64,000 nucleotides of DNA from Citreicoccus inhibens (GTDB taxonomy: Bacteria; Myxococcota; Myxococcia; Myxococcales; Myxococcaceae), in the NCBI RefSeq assembly GCF_019039035.1, contig NZ_JAHNZT010000025.1:57191-121190 (forward strand). The letters run 5' to 3'. The position numbers and the translations under genes were made by a program. This document shows, piece after piece, positions 63,021 through 64,000 of this stretch (its first letter is position 1; each line of letters begins with the position of its first letter). The notes under the pieces are model-generated. The model was not told the origin of the DNA, searched no databases, and worked only from the letters and a program-made list of their open reading frames with translations.

Positions 63021-63330
63021 CCTCGGCGCCAGTCCATGACAGCGATGAAGTCATTAGAGCGCTGGGGCGCGTTCACCCAGTGCTCTCCTTGTGGGCTTCG
63101 CTGCGTACGCCGACTCGAAATTCAAATCCTCTCAATCCCGTGCGTTGCTGAGGCCCCCGCGCCGGGGCCCTCCGGACGCGTGGCGCACGGTGGGCTGCCG
63201 CATTGCGTTAAAGCTGGGTTCTCGGAGAATAAGGACTTTGGCGCAACTGTGCGCTGGGCGCTCCGATAATCCTTTCAATCGCAACGCGCTTCTCAATCCT
63301 TTCCCCGCCCCGAGCCGAGGGAGACCTTCC
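63021..63330. other. intergenic leader of the last gene
   Basis: 310 bases with no convincing gene, AT-richer than the surroundings in places. A small dyad GCGCA-ACTG-TGCGC is at 63241-63254. CGAGGGAGA before 63331 is the ribosome site of the next gene. A promoter is likely in the AT-rich segment, but I cannot assign one. Confidence 0.4.
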
Positions 63331-64000
63331 ATGAGCCTCATCGACCGCGCCCGCAAGACCGTCAGCAACACCCTTCACCAGGTCGCGAAGGATCCGCTCG
63401 GGGCAGGGAAGAAGGCCGGCGAGCAGCTCAAGAAGGGCTACGACACCTACAAGAAGGTCTCCACCGCGACCAAGGACGTCTTCGAGAACGTCCGCGGCCT
63501 GCGCGCCGATGGGTTCCGCACCACCCTGCGCAACAACATCGACAAGGTGGTGTCCAAGGCGACCGACCCGAAGACCAAGCTCGACCTGAAGGGCAAGCTC
63601 GGCATCGCGGGCGGCGTCTTCGGCACCATCACCAGCGCCGCCAAGCTGCCCAAGCAGATTGGCACCGCCGCCTCCGACATCCGCAACGCGGTGCGCAGCG
63701 GCAGCCGCCAGGATTGGGACAAGGCCGTGGGCTCGGTGGCCGCCGCGGGCAAGGGCGTCGTCTCCACCGTCAAGGGTGGCTTGGACATCGCCCGGGATGC
63801 CCACAAGTTCGGCAGCGCCTACAAGGCCGCCAGCGGCGCCTTCAAGGCCGCGGTCCCGGGCGCGGGCCCCAAGCTGGCTCGCGCCGCCGCCAGGGCCGCG
63901 GCCAAGGGCGCCTTCGAGGGCGCGGGCCGCACCGCCGTGCGCGCCGGAGTCCGCGCCGCCGTGGATGGCGCCGTGAGGGCCGGTGGCACGGCCATACACA
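63331..64000 (+). CDS. Ala/Lys-rich helical protein, cut by window edge
   Basis: The first 223 residues of a longer protein; the C-terminus lies beyond the window. It is basic and helical (MSLIDRARKTVSNTLHQVAK, GAGKKAGEQLKKGYDTYKK) and becomes Ala/Gly-rich with amphipathic repeats (LARAAARAAAKGAFEGAGRT). No signal peptide and no recognised domain so far. ATG 63331 with a GAGGGAGA site. Such Ala/Gly helices are common as pre-toxin or membrane-inserting parts of bacterial effectors, so a toxin tail may follow, but the window does not show it. Confidence 0.6.
   Translation, partial: MSLIDRARKTVSNTLHQVAKDPLGAGKKAGEQLKKGYDTYKKVSTATKDVFENVRGLRADGFRTTLRNNIDKVVSKATDPKTKLDLKGKLGIAGGVFGTITSAAKLPKQIGTAASDIRNAVRSGSRQDWDKAVGSVAAAGKGVVSTVKGGLDIARDAHKFGSAYKAASGAFKAAVPGAGPKLARAAARAAAKGAFEGAGRTAVRAGVRAAVDGAVRAGGTAIH

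Overview
The window is about 70 percent GC, tightly packed, and codes on both strands. It contains lipoproteins, TonB-linked systems, a caspase-like protein, an effector-associated-domain protease, an A2M-like pair and a lipoprotein toxin with its immunity protein. This profile points to a predatory myxobacterium of the Myxococcus/Corallococcus/Pyxidicoccus type (inference from gene content and base composition; no rRNA or marker gene is present). I saw no tRNA, rRNA, CRISPR array, insertion sequence or origin. Layout: 1-12.3 kb is ordinary chromosome, with the start of an acyl-CoA dehydrogenase, a FRG-domain protein with a small Cys-rich neighbour, a TPR-like lipoprotein, three transporters (two MFS, one AEC), a MAPEG protein and small conserved proteins. 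12.4-21.5 kb carries an alpha-2-macroglobulin-like protein split over two overlapping genes, then an EAD1-trypsin protease, then a large membrane protein. These read in the same direction and may form a protease/protease-trap module. 21.5-31 kb holds an SDR and a small membrane protein facing an ExbB-ExbD-TonB-receptor-lipoprotein operon. A secreted caspase-like protein with beta repeats follows. 31-37.4 kb has a ZIP transporter and hydrolase pair, an NTF2-like protein, and a divergent discoidin-esterase and GH18 chitinase. 37.4-47.5 kb has a beta-helix/LamG protein without signal peptide, a large zinc-ribbon/repeat protein, an oxidoreductase pair, a flippase-like membrane protein and a molybdopterin oxidoreductase. 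47.6-50.8 kb is an accessory patch of visibly lower GC: a lipoprotein toxin candidate with a nuclease-like C-terminus, resembling the SitA toxins delivered by outer-membrane exchange, its downstream immunity candidate, and a frameshifted leucine-rich-repeat gene. 50.9-60.7 kb has an orphan MacB/FtsX-type permease, a three-gene cytochrome-like/DUF1501-like operon behind a strong sigma-54 promoter match, and a penicillin-acylase-family lipoprotein. 60.9-64 kb has two unrecognised effector-like proteins flanking a decayed second copy of the 47.7 kb immunity gene. How parts work together: ExbB/ExbD/TonB energise the receptor encoded next to them. The receptor itself carries a TonB-like domain, so it may interact with the machinery in an unusual way. 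The esterase, chitinase and beta-helix protein suggest degradation of prey or polymer surfaces. The toxin/immunity pair and the decayed immunity gene suggest ongoing turnover of kin-competition loci. The A2M-like pair and EAD1 protease with its membrane neighbour are the best candidate for an undescribed system. The grouping rests on gene order only.
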